NCBI GenBank assembly: GCA_963666755.2
Contig: CAXXGW010000009.1
Span: 496,001 to 560,000, forward strand
Direction of reading: 5' to 3'
DNA length: 64,000 nt
From: CAXXOK01 sp963666755
Lineage (GTDB): Bacteria; Bacillota; Clostridia; Christensenellales; Aristaeellaceae
In this document: positions 52,006 to 59,865 of the stretch, in pieces
How positions within the stretch are numbered: the stretch's first letter is position 1
Layout of the letters: every line of letters begins with the position of its first letter
The notes under the pieces: model-generated
Told to the model about the DNA's origin: nothing
The model's input: only the letters and a program-made list of their open reading frames with translations
Databases searched by the model: none
Program-made: the position numbers and the translations under genes

Positions 52006-53121
52006 TTACACGCGGATCAGCTCGTATTCGGTGGTGCCCAGACCGATCTTCTGCGCGTGCTCGACGCCTACGCGCCAGTTGGTAACAGGGTGCAGATCGT
52101 GGAAGTGGTCGCCCGTAAGGTGCTCGCATTCCGCCAGTTTGCTGCCGGGTAGCGGGGGCATCTTAAGTACGGCCTCGGCGCAGGCGGTGTCCAGCGCGAC
52201 CGGGTCGGTGCTGGCGAACATGCCAATATCGGCGACTACGGGTGCGTCGTTCTCCGCATGGCAATCGCAGTAGGGGGATACGTCCATCACCAGCGAAATG
52301 TGGAAGTGCGGCTTGCCCTGCAACACCGCCATGGCGTATTCGCTGATCTTGCAGTTGAGCATATCGTTGCCGCCGTCCGCCCCGCCAATGGCGCCCTGCT
52401 TGTAGCATGCGCCCACGCAGCGGCCGCAGCCGGAGCACTTATCATGGTCGATCACGGCCTTGCGCCCCTGCGGGGTTTTAGCCAGCGTGATGGCGTCGCT
52501 GCCGCACTGCCTGACGCACATGCCGCAGCCGATGCAATCCTCTTCGCTCACGGTAGGCTTGCCGTCGCAGTGCATTTCGCGCTTGCCGGCGGTGGAACCA
52601 AAGCCCATGCCGAGGTTTTTCAGCGCGCCGCCGATACCCGTGCCCTCGTGGCACTTGAAGTGCGTCAGGCTAATGATGGCTTCCGCATCCACCGCGGCGC
52701 GGCCGATCAGCGCATGGTCGCAGTACTCGCCCTGCACGGGCACGCTCACAAAGTCGGTGCCCAGCAGCCCGTCGGCGATGATGACGTGGCAGCCGGTCTG
52801 CAGCGGCGAGAAGCCGTTCAGGTACGCGGCGTCCAGATGATCCAGCGCATTGCGGCGCATACCGGGGTACAGGGTGTTACAGTCGGTCAAAAACGGGTGT
52901 GCGCCTGCCTCTTTAAGCGCATCCACTACCACGCGCGCAAAGTTGGGGCGTAAAAACGCAAGGTTGCCCGGCTCGCCGAAGTGGATCTTGATGGCGGTAA
53001 ATTTGCCGTCCAGCGGCAATGCCGACATGCCCGCCTTTTCCAGCAGGCGGTGGAGCTTTTCCAGCAGGCTGGAGGTGTTGTGGGTCCGGAAATCGGTAAA
53101 GTAGACCTTGGCCTTCTCCAT
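52006..53121 (-). CDS. DUF362 protein with two 4Fe-4S clusters
   Basis: 371 residues. The DUF362 domain (AIKIHFGEPGNLAFLRP, FLTDCNTLYPGMR, ISLTHFKCHEGTGIGGALKNLGMG split over residues 40-190) is followed by a ferredoxin-type pair CIGCGMCVRQC and CSGCGRCVGAC (about 215-250) and ends in a C-terminal extension of the DUF362 fold. The family is common in anaerobes and presumed redox-active, with no defined reaction. AAGGAGG lies 9 bases before the ATG at 53121. The 180 bases between it and uvrA hold GC-rich inverted segments near 51940-51990 that may terminate it. Confidence 0.93.
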   Translation of the reverse strand: MEKAKVYFTDFRTHNTSSLLEKLHRLLEKAGMSALPLDGKFTAIKIHFGEPGNLAFLRPNFARVVVDALKEAGAHPFLTDCNTLYPGMRRNALDHLDAAYLNGFSPLQTGCHVIIADGLLGTDFVSVPVQGEYCDHALIGRAAVDAEAIISLTHFKCHEGTGIGGALKNLGMGFGSTAGKREMHCDGKPTVSEEDCIGCGMCVRQCGSDAITLAKTPQGRKAVIDHDKCSGCGRCVGACYKQGAIGGADGGNDMLNCKISEYAMAVLQGKPHFHISLVMDVSPYCDCHAENDAPVVADIGMFASTDPVALDTACAEAVLKMPPLPGSKLAECEHLTGDHFHDLHPVTNWRVGVEHAQKIGLGTTEYELIRV

Positions 53122-53153
53122 GGATTCGCTTCCTCCTTGGTTGGTCTTGGACG

Positions 53154-53162
53154 AGTATAACA
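53154..53162 (-). promoter_or_regulatory. Possible extended -10 promoter of the DUF362 gene
   Basis: TGT-TATACT on the minus strand (53162-53154), an extended -10 without a clear -35. Confidence 0.4.
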
Positions 53163-53329
53163 CAGAAAACGGGAAAGGAATATCCCCCGGAAGGCGAAAA
53201 CATGTTCTTATTTAAAAGAAATTTCATTTCTAAAGTATCATTGATAAGGAAGAATTATCCATACGTGCAAACATGCCGCGTCCGTGCCGCGCAAACGCGC
53301 AGGGCGCGCGCCAAACGGCGGGTTTGGGC

Positions 53330-53358
53330 TTGAATTTGGCCGGAAACCCTTGTATAAT
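53330..53358 (+). promoter_or_regulatory. Promoter of the DUF2461 gene
   Basis: TTGAAT (53330-53335), 17-base spacer, TATAAT (53353-53358); about 25 bases of leader before the ATG at 53390. Confidence 0.75.
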
Positions 53359-53389
53359 AAGCATAAACTATGAAAGGACAAACGCCGTC

Positions 53390-54085
53390 ATGTTTAAGGG
53401 ATTTCCCGAAGATACGATCCGGTTCTTTCTGGAATTGCGGTACCATAACGATGCCGAATTCTTCAACGCCAACCGGGATGCGTACGAAACCTATGTGCGC
53501 AAGCCGTTTGACGCATTTATTGAGGCAATGGCACCGGCCATGCGCACCGTGGCGGACGATCTGGACCTGCGGCCCGCGCACTGTCTGGCGCGTATCCGCC
53601 GGGATACCCGCTTTTCCAAGGATAAAACGCCTTACCGCGACCACATGTGGCTGCTGTTCCGCCGCGGCGGCGAGCCGCGTGAGACTTCGGCCATGTATTG
53701 GTTCGAACTGGCGCCGGAGCGCGTGGAGTGGGGGCTGGGCTTCTGGGACCAGAACCGCCCCGCGATGGACGCGTTGCGCCGCCGCATGGTGCAAAAGCCG
53801 GAGGAGGTGCTCGCCGCCTTGACCGAGGCGCGCGTGCCGGAGCCGAACCTGAACCTGTACGGAGAGCGCTACCGGCGCATGACGGTGCCACCGGAGTTGC
53901 CACAGGCGCTGCAGGAGCTGTACCCGCTCAAGGAGCTGTACATCAAGCGGACGGATGTACCGCTGAAAACCGCCTACACGCCGGAGCTGGTCGAGATGTG
54001 CGCGGCCGACATGGTGCGGCTCAAGCCTCTGTACCAGCTGTTGCGCAAGGCATCGGACGAGGGAATCGCCGCGTTGCAGGGCTGA
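53390..54085 (+). CDS. DUF2461 domain protein
   Basis: 231 residues matching DUF2461 throughout: FPEDTIRFFLELRYHNDAEFF at the N-terminus, then RDAYETYVRKPF, CLARIRRDTRFSKDKTPYRDHMW and the C-terminal YGERYRRMTVPPELP. No catalytic role is known; members are cytoplasmic and usually monocistronic. The ATG at 53390 sits 12 bases after AAAGGA; the frame is open upstream but crosses the promoter. Probably the first gene of a run with the phosphohexomutase and NUDIX genes (gaps of 80 and 36 bases). Confidence 0.9.
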   Translation: MFKGFPEDTIRFFLELRYHNDAEFFNANRDAYETYVRKPFDAFIEAMAPAMRTVADDLDLRPAHCLARIRRDTRFSKDKTPYRDHMWLLFRRGGEPRETSAMYWFELAPERVEWGLGFWDQNRPAMDALRRRMVQKPEEVLAALTEARVPEPNLNLYGERYRRMTVPPELPQALQELYPLKELYIKRTDVPLKTAYTPELVEMCAADMVRLKPLYQLLRKASDEGIAALQG

Positions 54086-54165
54086 GCGCCCGGCTGCGAA
54101 TCGGTGGGCGCGCCGCGGCCAATGCCGACGGGCGTGTGCTGGCTTGGACTGGAAAGGAGCTTTCT

Positions 54166-55671
54166 ATGGATTTTCAAACGCTTAAAAGCGGTTCGGACGT
54201 TCGCGGTCTGGCCGTGGGGGACGACGCGGTGCTAACCGAGGCGGTTGCGCGCACTTTGGGCCGGGCCTTCGCGCTGTTTGTGGCGCAGAAGGAAAACCTG
54301 CCGCCCGAAAAGCTGACGCTGGCGCTGGGGCGCGACAGCCGCGTTACGGGGCCTGCGCTGCTGGCCGCCACGGCGCAGGGCATTGCCGATGCCGGGGCCA
54401 CGGCGCACGATTACGGCATGTGCACCACGCCTTCCATGTATATGGCAATTTTAACGGAAGGCTTTCAGCCGCAGGGGTCGATCATGCTCACGGCCAGCCA
54501 CCACCCCTGGAAGCTGAACGGGCTTAAGTTTTTTACCCGCGAGGGCGGCTTGGGTTACCATGATCTGGACGCGCTGCTGGCGCAGGCGGCCACGCTGGGC
54601 GCGCCGCCCGCGCAGCCCACGGGTAAGGTGGAGGCCAAGCCTTTCCTTGCGCATTATGTGGCGCAACTGCGCGGCCTGATTCAGGAGCGGTTGAACCCGG
54701 AGGTAGCCAAACCCTTGCTGGGCCTGCATGTGGTGGTGGACGCGGGCAACGGCGCGGGCGGCTTCTACGCCCAGATGCTCAACGATCTGGGCGCGTGGAC
54801 GGAGGGGAGCCAGTTTCTGGAGCCGGACGGGCATTTCCCCAACCACATCCCCAACCCCGAAAACCCACAGGCCATGGACTCGCTCGCGTCGGCGGTGCTG
54901 CGCGTCGGGGCGGATATCGGCGTGATTTTCGATGCGGACTGTGACCGTGCCGCCATTGTGGACGGCACCGGCAAGGAGATCAACCGCAACCGCCTGATTG
55001 CCCTCATCAGCGCGATTCTGCTGGAGGACGAACCCGGCGCGACCATCGTGACGGACTCGGTTACCTCCTCCGGGCTGGCGGAGTTTATTCAGGAATGGGG
55101 CGGCGTGCATTACCGCTTCAAGCGTGGTTACCGCAACGTAATCGACGAGGCGGTGCGGCTGAACGCGGCGGGCATCGACTGTCCGCTGGCCATCGAAACC
55201 AGCGGGCACGCGGCGCTGCGGCAGAACCATTTTCTGGACGACGGCATGTATCTGGTTACGCTGCTGCTGATCAAGGCCATGCAGCTCAAGCAGCAGGATC
55301 AGGTGCTGGGCTCGCTGCTGGAGGGGCTCAAGGAGCCTGTGGAGAGCACGGAAATCCGCCTGCCGATTCTGACGGCGGCGTTTGCACAGACCGGCCGCCA
55401 GGCGATCGAGCAGGTGATGGACTACGCCACCCGCAAGCCCGGCTGGCACATTGCCCAGGACAACCGCGAGGGCGTGCGCATCAGCTTTGATCTGGACGGG
55501 GGTCTGAACAACGGGTGGTTCCTGCTGCGGCTGTCCGTACATGATCCGGTCATGCCCCTGAACGTGGAAAGCGATGTGGCGGGCGGGGTGAAAACCATCC
55601 TGCGGGAACTGCGCGCCGCGCTGCAAGACGCGGAGGGCGTAGACTTTGTCCCGCTGGACGCGGCGCTATAA
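54166..55671 (+). CDS. Phosphomannomutase/phosphoglucomutase family protein
   Basis: 501 residues of the alpha-D-phosphohexomutase superfamily, interconverting hexose-1- and hexose-6-phosphates and so feeding nucleotide-sugar synthesis. SGSDVRG begins the sugar-phosphate domain, the phosphoserine is S111 in T-A-S-H-H-P, the metal loop is D256-x-D258-x-D260-R (DADCDR), and the sugar-specificity motif is IETSGHAAL, with EGVRISFD near the end in the phosphate-binding domain. The T-A-S-H-H-P form rather than T-A-S-H-N-P is a recurrent variant. Start supported by AAGGAG upstream. It could supply Glc-1-P to RfbA. Confidence 0.93.
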   Translation: MDFQTLKSGSDVRGLAVGDDAVLTEAVARTLGRAFALFVAQKENLPPEKLTLALGRDSRVTGPALLAATAQGIADAGATAHDYGMCTTPSMYMAILTEGFQPQGSIMLTASHHPWKLNGLKFFTREGGLGYHDLDALLAQAATLGAPPAQPTGKVEAKPFLAHYVAQLRGLIQERLNPEVAKPLLGLHVVVDAGNGAGGFYAQMLNDLGAWTEGSQFLEPDGHFPNHIPNPENPQAMDSLASAVLRVGADIGVIFDADCDRAAIVDGTGKEINRNRLIALISAILLEDEPGATIVTDSVTSSGLAEFIQEWGGVHYRFKRGYRNVIDEAVRLNAAGIDCPLAIETSGHAALRQNHFLDDGMYLVTLLLIKAMQLKQQDQVLGSLLEGLKEPVESTEIRLPILTAAFAQTGRQAIEQVMDYATRKPGWHIAQDNREGVRISFDLDGGLNNGWFLLRLSVHDPVMPLNVESDVAGGVKTILRELRAALQDAEGVDFVPLDAAL

Positions 55672-55707
55672 CAGACGCCGCACAGGGTCGTTGCGGCAGG
55701 AGGTACC

Positions 55708-56190
55708 ATGGGCGAATATATCCTGGACCTGCGCAAAAAGGTCGGCTCGATCCCGTTGATGCAGTGCGGCGCTTCCGTGATTGTGGAGAATCCGGCGGGC
55801 GAGGTGCTGCTGGAACTGCGCGCCGATACGAAGGATTGGGCCTACATCGGCGGCGCGGTGGAGCTGTACGAGCGTGTGGAGGATGCCGCCGCCCGCGAGC
55901 TTCGGGAAGAATCCGGGCTTGTGGCGGAGGAGCTGACCCTGCTGGGGGTTTTCTCCGGCGAGCCGATGCGCTTTGTGTACCCCAACGGGGATCAGGTAAG
56001 CAATGTGGACGTGGTGTTTGTCTGCCGCCGTTACCACGGCGCGCTGGAGTGTGAGGAGGCGGAGGTGGAACGGTTGCAGTTTTTTCCGGTGGACGCGCTG
56101 CCGGAACCGTTCTTCCCGGCCAACCGCCCCGGCATGGATGCCTATCTGGCGAGCCGCGCTGCCTGCGACCGCTCGGGAATGGTGGAGTAA
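55708..56190 (+). CDS. NUDIX hydrolase
   Basis: 160 residues. A complete 23-residue Nudix box runs from G49 to L71 (G-x5-E-x7-REL-x-EESGL pattern), within the normal alpha/beta/alpha fold; the N-terminus (DLRKKVGSIPLMQCGASV) is characteristic of the clostridial ADP-ribose pyrophosphatase-like group. It hydrolyses a nucleoside diphosphate linked to some moiety; the substrate is unknown. GGAGG precedes the ATG, 36 bases after the phosphohexomutase gene. Confidence 0.93.
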   Translation: MGEYILDLRKKVGSIPLMQCGASVIVENPAGEVLLELRADTKDWAYIGGAVELYERVEDAAARELREESGLVAEELTLLGVFSGEPMRFVYPNGDQVSNVDVVFVCRRYHGALECEEAEVERLQFFPVDALPEPFFPANRPGMDAYLASRAACDRSGMVE

Positions 56191-56209
56191 GGACAGGGCA
56201 CCCACAGCG

Positions 56210-56239
56210 AAGCGCCGCATCCGATTGGATGCGGCGCTT
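56210..56239. terminator. Hairpin between convergent genes
   Basis: Perfect 13-bp stem AAGCGCCGCATCC/GGATGCGGCGCTT with a GATT loop. There is no T-run on either strand beyond the stem's own TT, so it would be a weak terminator. Confidence 0.55.
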
Positions 56240-56283
56240 CATGCCTAACAGCGTATAACATGGGGTGAACAGGCTGCGCAGGC

Positions 56284-57297
56284 TCAGGCCTTGCGAAACA
56301 GCCCGATGGATTCGCACCAGGCAAGCGTATCGCGCAATGTATCCCGGAAGGGGCGGGGCGCGTACCCAAGCTCCCGCGTCGCTTTCTCATGGCTGAACAG
56401 GGAATTGCTTTCCAGCGTAATAATGCTGTAACTGGTAAACAACGGTTTCTGCCGCAGACATTTATAGTATAGTTCTGCCATTGGGGCCACCGCGCGGATG
56501 AACCACAGCGGCAGAAAGGTGCGGATGCGCCGCCGCCCCGTCAGCTCGGACAGCAGGTTGAAAATATCCGGCACGCTTACGTAGCGGTTGGTTAACAGGT
56601 AACCTTCGCCGGGGCGGCCGTGCTCGCAGCAGCGCAGGATGCCGTCGGCCACATCCCGCACATCCACAAAATCGTAGCCGCCGCGGATTCCGGCAGTCAG
56701 GCGGCCGTCGTGCCAATCCCGAACCAGCTGTGTCAGGTGGTTGTTGCCGTAATCATTGGGGCCGCAGATGCCCGACGGGTGTACAACCGAGGCGTTCAGC
56801 CCCCGTTCGCGCACGGCTTTGAGCACATAGGCGGTTGCCTCGGCCTTGGTTTGCGCGTACAGCCCGACAACCTTCACCGGGTCAAAATCGGCAATTTCGC
56901 GGATCACCTCGCCATGGGGCAGCGAGGGCAGGGCATGCACGGAGCTGACGTAGACCAGCCGCGTGATGCCGTGTTTCAGGCAAAGCTCGGTTACATTCTG
57001 TGTTCCCTGCACGTTTACGGCATACACCAGCGGGTCGCGGCCGGAGGCGATGGTCACGATCCCGGCACAGTGGATGACCATGAGCGGGCGGCCCGGTTCC
57101 GGAGTAAAGGCGGCTTCCATCGAAGCCATATCCCGCACGTCGCCGGTGAAAATCCGTACGCCGTCGGGCAGATGCTGTGCGGCGGGATCGTCGGGGAGCA
57201 CCAGCGCGCGCACCGCGTCCCCTCGGGCAAGCAACGCCTCCACAACGGTCAGGCCCAGATGACCGGCCGCGCCGGTAACCAGTACTTCGGGTTGCAT
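56284..57297 (-). CDS. NAD-dependent epimerase/3-beta-HSD-like SDR
   Basis: 337 residues, extended SDR. The cofactor loop is VTGAAGHLGLT at the N-terminus, then DVRDMASM, the catalytic serine in LVYVSSVHALPS and YAQTKAEAT giving the Y-x3-K pair, and PSGICGPNDYGNNHL in the substrate domain. The C-terminal part resembles 3-beta-hydroxysteroid dehydrogenase/dihydroflavonol reductase-like members; the substrate is unknown. AAAGGAGGG lies 6 bases before the ATG. The promoter region carries a striking inverted repeat (57368-57400), so the gene is probably regulated. Confidence 0.9.
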   Translation of the reverse strand: MQPEVLVTGAAGHLGLTVVEALLARGDAVRALVLPDDPAAQHLPDGVRIFTGDVRDMASMEAAFTPEPGRPLMVIHCAGIVTIASGRDPLVYAVNVQGTQNVTELCLKHGITRLVYVSSVHALPSLPHGEVIREIADFDPVKVVGLYAQTKAEATAYVLKAVRERGLNASVVHPSGICGPNDYGNNHLTQLVRDWHDGRLTAGIRGGYDFVDVRDVADGILRCCEHGRPGEGYLLTNRYVSVPDIFNLLSELTGRRRIRTFLPLWFIRAVAPMAELYYKCLRQKPLFTSYSIITLESNSLFSHEKATRELGYAPRPFRDTLRDTLAWCESIGLFRKA

Positions 57298-57350
57298 CGC
57301 AAACCCTCCTTTCCAGAGCTTACCGAAAATATTCGGAATTTACCATGCAC

Positions 57351-57359
57351 AGTATACCA
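57351..57359 (-). promoter_or_regulatory. Extended -10 promoter of the SDR gene
   Basis: TGG-TATACT on the minus strand (57359-57351). The -35 position falls inside the inverted repeat at 57368-57400, so a regulator bound there would control access. Confidence 0.55.
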
Positions 57360-57367
57360 TATCGGCG

Positions 57368-57400
57368 GGTAAATTTTGTGCGTACTGTACAAAGTTTACC
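57368..57400. promoter_or_regulatory. Long inverted repeat, candidate operator
   Basis: GGTAAATTTTGT (57368-57379) and ACAAAGTTTACC (57389-57400) form 12-base arms with one mismatch and a 9-base spacer. A further TTTACC half-site lies at 57339-57344, and a CCGAA/TTCGG palindrome at 57323-57336 just inside the predicted transcript. The repeat covers the -35 region of the SDR promoter and lies 26 bases before the DegT promoter. Confidence 0.6.
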
Positions 57401-57425
57401 GTTGGTTCACAGCCGCGCCCCTTGT

Positions 57426-57454
57426 TTGACAGCCACGGTGGGCTGTGCTATCAT
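57426..57454 (+). promoter_or_regulatory. Promoter of the DegT-family gene
   Basis: Perfect TTGACA (57426-57431), 17-base spacer, TATCAT (57449-57454) with an extended TGC just before it; leader of about 33 bases. Confidence 0.85.
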
Positions 57455-57493
57455 CATCGGGTAAAAAGTGCGTATCCTGAAGGAGCGAATCAC

Positions 57494-58690
57494 ATGAAGA
57501 TTCCTTTTTTTAATCTGGATCGGCAGTATCAGGCTCTGCGGGAGGAAGTCGAACCCGCCGTGCTGGAAAGCCTGCGCGCCTGCGCCTATGTGGAAGGGCC
57601 TCCCGTCAAGGCGCTGGAAAAATCCCTGCAGGAATATCTGGGCGTGCAATACGCGATTACCTGCGGCAATGGCACCGACGCGCTCAAGCTGGCCCTGCGT
57701 GCCTGCGGCGTGCAGCCGGGCGACGAGGTGATTACCACCCCGTTTACCTTCTTTGCCACCGGCGAGGCGATTGCCGCCGTAGGGGCCACACCGGTCTTTA
57801 CCGACATCGACCCTGAAACCCTGAACCTTGACCCCGCAAAGATCGAGGCCGCCATCACCCCCCGCACCCGCGCCATCCTGCCGGTGGATATCTTCGGCAT
57901 GCCCGCGGATATGGAGGCGATCCTGCCTCTCGCAAAGAAACACGGCCTTCGCGTGGTGGAGGATGCCTGCCAGGCGATCGGGGCGACCGAACACGGCCAT
58001 CAGGCGGGCAGCCGTGCCGACGCGGCTTGTTTCTCCTTCTATCCGACCAAGAATCTGGCCGCCTACGGCGATGGGGGCATGGTGGTTACCAATGACGAAG
58101 GGGTTTCCACCCTGTGCCGCGCGTTCAAGGCCCATGCCAGCGGTGTCAACGGCGCGCGTGCCGCGCGCCTGCTGGGCATAGACCCGGGCGAGGAGTTGCA
58201 GGCGGGCAAGGCCGACGGGCTGTATGACCCCAGCAAGTACTACAATTATCTGATCGGCGAAAACTCCCGGCTGGACAGTGTGCAGGCCGCCGTGCTGCAG
58301 GTAAAGCTCAGGCATCTGGATCGCCTGAACGCCATGCGGGAAGAAAACGCCCGCCGTTACGATCTGGGCCTGCGCGGCACGCCGCTGCGTCTGCCCCCGA
58401 TGGATCGGCCCGGCATTCACCCCTGCTGGCATCAGTATGCCGTGATGGCCCCCGACAAGGGCGCGCTGATTGCCGCGCTGGGCGAGGCCGGGATTGGCAC
58501 GGGCGCATTCTACCCGATCCCGCTGCATTTGCAAAAGGCCTTCCGCAGCCTTGGTTACGCGCCGGGCAGCCTGCCCATGGCGGAGCGCGCCTGCGCCCAG
58601 TCTGTCTGCCTGCCGGTCTATCCGGAGCTGACCGCCGAGGAAGGCGATTACATTATCAAGACCATCCGCGCGCATTACGGACTGGCCTGA
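57494..58690 (+). CDS. DegT/DnrJ/EryC1/StrS family PLP-dependent aminotransferase
   Basis: 398 residues; makes amino-sugars by transaminating 4- or 3-keto nucleotide sugars. The PLP-binding lysine is K186 in SFYPTKNLAAYGDGG; CGNGTDALKLAL and PTFDIDPET-like VFTDIDPETLNLD, and the VVEDACQAIGA motif with its conserved aspartate, are all in place. The C-terminus (CLPVYPELTAEE) is typical. AAGGAG lies 8 bases before the ATG at 57494. It stands alone with its own strong promoter and terminator. A role in 4-amino-4,6-dideoxy sugar synthesis with the RfbB or CapE-like products is possible. Confidence 0.95.
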   Translation: MKIPFFNLDRQYQALREEVEPAVLESLRACAYVEGPPVKALEKSLQEYLGVQYAITCGNGTDALKLALRACGVQPGDEVITTPFTFFATGEAIAAVGATPVFTDIDPETLNLDPAKIEAAITPRTRAILPVDIFGMPADMEAILPLAKKHGLRVVEDACQAIGATEHGHQAGSRADAACFSFYPTKNLAAYGDGGMVVTNDEGVSTLCRAFKAHASGVNGARAARLLGIDPGEELQAGKADGLYDPSKYYNYLIGENSRLDSVQAAVLQVKLRHLDRLNAMREENARRYDLGLRGTPLRLPPMDRPGIHPCWHQYAVMAPDKGALIAALGEAGIGTGAFYPIPLHLQKAFRSLGYAPGSLPMAERACAQSVCLPVYPELTAEEGDYIIKTIRAHYGLA

Positions 58691-58706
58691 CCAGTTTCCG
58701 AGCTGA

Positions 58707-58750
58707 AAACCCCCGCCGACAGATTTGCCTGCCGACGGGGGTTTGCTGTT
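58707..58750 (+). terminator. Terminator of the DegT-family gene
   Basis: AAACCCCCG pairs with CGGGGGTTT (58707-58715 with 58735-58743) with an imperfect inner stem; TTTGCTGTTT follows. It may also serve the convergent DegV gene. Confidence 0.8.
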
Positions 58751-58768
58751 TGGGGTAAACGGTGTTGC

Positions 58769-59626
58769 TTATTCCGCCAGATTGGCGATGATGCCCAGCA
58801 GGCCCGGGCCGGTGTGCACCGCTAATACGGGGCTGACCGGGCGGATCATGCTCTGGGCGATATTGAGCGTCTGCTTGAGCTTGTCCATCAGCGCCTGCGC
58901 ATCCTCCAACGCCTGACCGTGCACCACCGACAGGTTGATCTTCGCCTTGCCGAAACGCTGCACGGCTTCCTGCATCATGGTTTCTACGGCGGCCTTGTAG
59001 CCGCGCGCCTTGGCGATGGTCTGGTAAACGCCGTCATCATTGATGTAGATGATAGGCTTGATCTGTAAAAGGTTGCCGACCACGCCTTCCACCAGACCGA
59101 TGCGGCCGCCCTTGCGCAGGTATTCCAGCGTCCGGATCACAAACATGCCCAGCTGCGAGCTGCGCGCGTTTTTAGCCTTCTGCACCGCGCTGTCGGGGTC
59201 CTCGCCCGCCTCCAGCGCCTGGGCGGCCACCAGTACCATGGCGCCCAGCCCGGTGGAAAGGGTCTGCGAATCCACCACGCGGATGTTCATCTGCGCTTTA
59301 TAATCCTCCACGATCATGCGTACCATGTTGTAGGTGCCGCTCAGGCCGGAAGAGATGCACAGGTGCACCACGTCGGTGTACCCTTCGGCAACAAGGCCAT
59401 CATAAAGGGTGCTCACATCCTCCGGCAAAGGGAGGCTGGTTTTGGGTAATTCGGTTTTCAACATATCGTAAAGCTGCGCCTCAGACAGCTCCACACGGTC
59501 ACGGTATTCCGCGTTCTGGAAGACGATGCGCAGGGAAATCATCCGGATCCCGTAAGCCTGCAGCTGTTCGTCGCTCAGATCGCAGGAAGAGTCTGTTACA
59601 AGGGCGATCTTCCGGGTCTGCGTCAT
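58769..59626 (-). CDS. DegV family fatty-acid-binding protein
   Basis: 285 residues. The N-terminal VTDSSCDLS motif, PLPEDVSTLYDGL, CISSGLSGTYNM, VVDSQTLSTGLG and LEYLRKGGRIGL are diagnostic of DegV, a cytoplasmic fatty-acid-binding fold that in Firmicutes can supply fatty acids to FakA kinase. No fakA is in the window. Length is normal. AGGAGGAA precedes the ATG at 59626, and a good promoter lies at 59677-59704. Confidence 0.95.
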   Translation of the reverse strand: MTQTRKIALVTDSSCDLSDEQLQAYGIRMISLRIVFQNAEYRDRVELSEAQLYDMLKTELPKTSLPLPEDVSTLYDGLVAEGYTDVVHLCISSGLSGTYNMVRMIVEDYKAQMNIRVVDSQTLSTGLGAMVLVAAQALEAGEDPDSAVQKAKNARSSQLGMFVIRTLEYLRKGGRIGLVEGVVGNLLQIKPIIYINDDGVYQTIAKARGYKAAVETMMQEAVQRFGKAKINLSVVHGQALEDAQALMDKLKQTLNIAQSMIRPVSPVLAVHTGPGLLGIIANLAE

Positions 59627-59676
59627 GGGTTCTTCCTCCTTGGATTCGTCTGGGTCCGACTGTTCTTTTCCTTATT

Positions 59677-59704
59677 ATTATATCATGCGAGCGCCCCGCG
59701 TCAA
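59677..59704 (-). promoter_or_regulatory. Promoter of the DegV gene
   Basis: On the minus strand TTGACG (59704-59699) and TATAAT (59682-59677) are separated by 16 bases. Confidence 0.7.
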
Positions 59705-59784
59705 CGCCGCGCGCGGCCTTTCCCATAGGATTTACGGTTTATTCATGGTTTTTCTGCAATGAAAGTCAAAACTTGTTCCGTTGG

Positions 59785-59813
59785 TTGACAAGCACAGTCG
59801 GTTGTTTTACTAT
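59785..59813 (+). promoter_or_regulatory. Promoter of the adhesin gene
   Basis: Perfect TTGACA (59785-59790), 17-base spacer, TACTAT (59808-59813); about 46 bases of leader before the ATG at 59866. Confidence 0.75.
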
Positions 59814-59865
59814 CTAAATTGGCTTTTTTCGACTTGATTGGGCAGTATCGGAGGCGAAGGATTGA

